This document shows positions 5,598 through 6,322 of a stretch of DNA of 6,322 nt, one piece after another. A program made the position numbers and the translations under genes. The notes beneath the pieces were generated by a model that was not told the origin of the DNA, made no database searches, and worked only from the letters and a program-made list of their open reading frames with translations. Each line of letters starts with the position of its first letter. Within the stretch, counting starts at the first letter, position 1. Location: assembly GCA_964516305.1 (NCBI GenBank), contig CAZEZH010000162.1, positions 1-6,322 of the forward strand, read 5' to 3'. The stretch is from Lamprobacter sp964516305 (lineage in GTDB: Bacteria > Pseudomonadota > Gammaproteobacteria > Chromatiales > Chromatiaceae).

Positions 5598-5602
5598 AGG
5601 AG
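5598..5602 (+). promoter_or_regulatory. Strong ribosome-binding site for the glutamate-synthase-family gene
   Basis: AGGAG lies eight bases before ATG 5611, within a longer purine run (GAGAGGAG) that overlaps the stop codon of the acetolactate synthase remnant. The overlap supports an original operon of the two genes and fixes the start at 5611. Confidence 0.7.
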
Positions 5603-5610
5603 TCCTGACG

Positions 5611-6322
5611 ATGCTCTCGATGTTCGATTCCACCCAAGACTTCCTGCTGACCTCGCTGCAGCTGATGTCGGCGCTGTTCATCTTTGTCATCGGCCTGGCT
5701 GCACTTTGGGCCGTCTACGCCTATCTGGTCGACAGCACCCAGAAGTCGCAGGCGATCCGGCGCAACTATCCGGTCATCGGCCGTTTTCGGTATCTGTTCG
5801 AGCGCCTCGGCGAGTTCTTTCGCCAGTACTTCTTTGCCATGGACCGCGAGGAGCTGCCGTTCAACCGGGCGCAGCGCAACTGGGTCTATCGCGCGGCCAA
5901 GGATGTCGACAACACGGTGGCCTTCGGCTCGACCCGCAACCTGAGCGTGCCGGGGCAGGTGATCTTCGTCAACTGCCCGTTCCCGACCCTGGGCGAGGAT
6001 GCGGTGCCACCGCAGCCGATCACCATCGGCCCCTTTGCGCGGCAACCCTATACCACCGCCGGGCTGTTCCACATCTCCGGCATGAGCTATGGCGCTATCT
6101 CCAAGCCGGCGCTGGAGGCCCTGGCGAGCGGCGCGGCCCAGGCCGGCTGCTGGCTCAATACCGGCGAGGGCGGGCTCTCGCCCGACCATCTGGAGAGTGG
6201 CGCCGATCTGGTGTTTCAGATCGGCACCGCGAAATACGGCGTGCGCGATTCAGCCGGCAACCTCAGCGATGAGCGTCTGCAAGCGGTCGCCGCGCATCCG
6301 CAAGTGCGGATGTTCGAGATCA
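5611..6322 (+). CDS. Membrane-anchored FMN-binding glutamate-synthase-family protein, 3' end outside window
   Basis: The 237 visible residues are the N-terminal part of a longer protein that continues past the right edge. A transmembrane helix at about 17-40 comes first, followed by a basic, amphipathic stretch (about 45-75). The catalytic domain of the glutamate synthase alpha/beta-barrel family then begins. Diagnostic blocks are Ser-Gly-Met-Ser-Tyr-Gly-Ala-Ile-Ser (156-164), Asn-Thr-Gly-Glu-Gly-Gly-Leu-Ser-Pro (183-191) and Gln-Ile-Gly-Thr-Ala-Lys-Tyr-Gly-Val (203-211), the last two forming the FMN pocket entrance. There is no N-terminal glutaminase domain, so unlike true glutamate synthase it cannot release ammonia from glutamine by itself, and the physiological substrate of this stand-alone subgroup is uncertain. 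An in-frame Met at residue 4 is possible, but the ribosome-binding site favours 5611. Upstream is the acetolactate synthase remnant; any surviving expression would have to come from a promoter within or beyond the junction. Confidence 0.9.
   Translation, partial: MLSMFDSTQDFLLTSLQLMSALFIFVIGLAALWAVYAYLVDSTQKSQAIRRNYPVIGRFRYLFERLGEFFRQYFFAMDREELPFNRAQRNWVYRAAKDVDNTVAFGSTRNLSVPGQVIFVNCPFPTLGEDAVPPQPITIGPFARQPYTTAGLFHISGMSYGAISKPALEALASGAAQAGCWLNTGEGGLSPDHLESGADLVFQIGTAKYGVRDSAGNLSDERLQAVAAHPQVRMFEI

Noticed and set aside
5539..6189. 216-codon open frame on the minus strand opposite the glutamate-synthase-family gene
   Set aside because: The plus strand here encodes recognisable family motifs throughout, so the antisense frame is a by-product.

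Overview
The window is GC-rich bacterial chromosome with strong third-position G/C bias, ordinary Shine-Dalgarno sites and Gram-negative cell-envelope genes (two exported proteins and an outer-membrane barrel). This fits a proteobacterium, most likely a gammaproteobacterium. I cannot fix the genus from sequence alone. No tRNA, rRNA, CRISPR array or transposase gene is visible.

Left part (1-1887). A minus-strand gene running off the left edge encodes an exported peroxiredoxin-like protein with a Trp-Cys-Pro-Tyr-Cys active site. A 325-base divergent intergenic region follows, carrying short reiterated motifs (three CTTTCAACC, three GGCGATT). It leads to a plus-strand gene for an unrecognised 274-residue protein whose only distinctive feature is a His-Asp...His...Glu cluster resembling the Coq4 motif. 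A second start codon with a very good ribosome-binding site overlaps the 3' end of that gene but yields only 38 residues, so it is either a micro-protein or the 5' stump of a lost gene.

Middle part (1823-5295). After a short scrambled stretch, with a possible minus-strand gene remnant and two GC hairpins, come two minus-strand genes. Transcribed from right to left, they are an outer-membrane beta-barrel (porin-like) protein and, 87 bases further on, a membrane diguanylate cyclase with a periplasmic solute-binding domain, one transmembrane helix, a PAS domain and a GGEEF domain with an intact inhibitory site. The pair could form a sensing unit: the barrel admits or meets a small solute, the periplasmic domain senses it, and cyclic-di-GMP output changes.

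Right part (5296-6322). Upstream of the barrel gene the sequence changes abruptly into the last 66 or so codons of a catabolic-type acetolactate synthase on the plus strand, with no room for the other ~480 codons. Fourteen bases after its stop, with a strong ribosome-binding site, begins a membrane-anchored FMN-binding glutamate-synthase-family protein that runs off the right edge. The acetolactate synthase stump, the 38-codon stump and the minus-strand remnant suggest that the barrel/cyclase block sits in a rearranged locus. No undescribed multi-gene defence or mobile system is evident; the main points of interest are the rearrangement scars and the barrel/sensor pairing.
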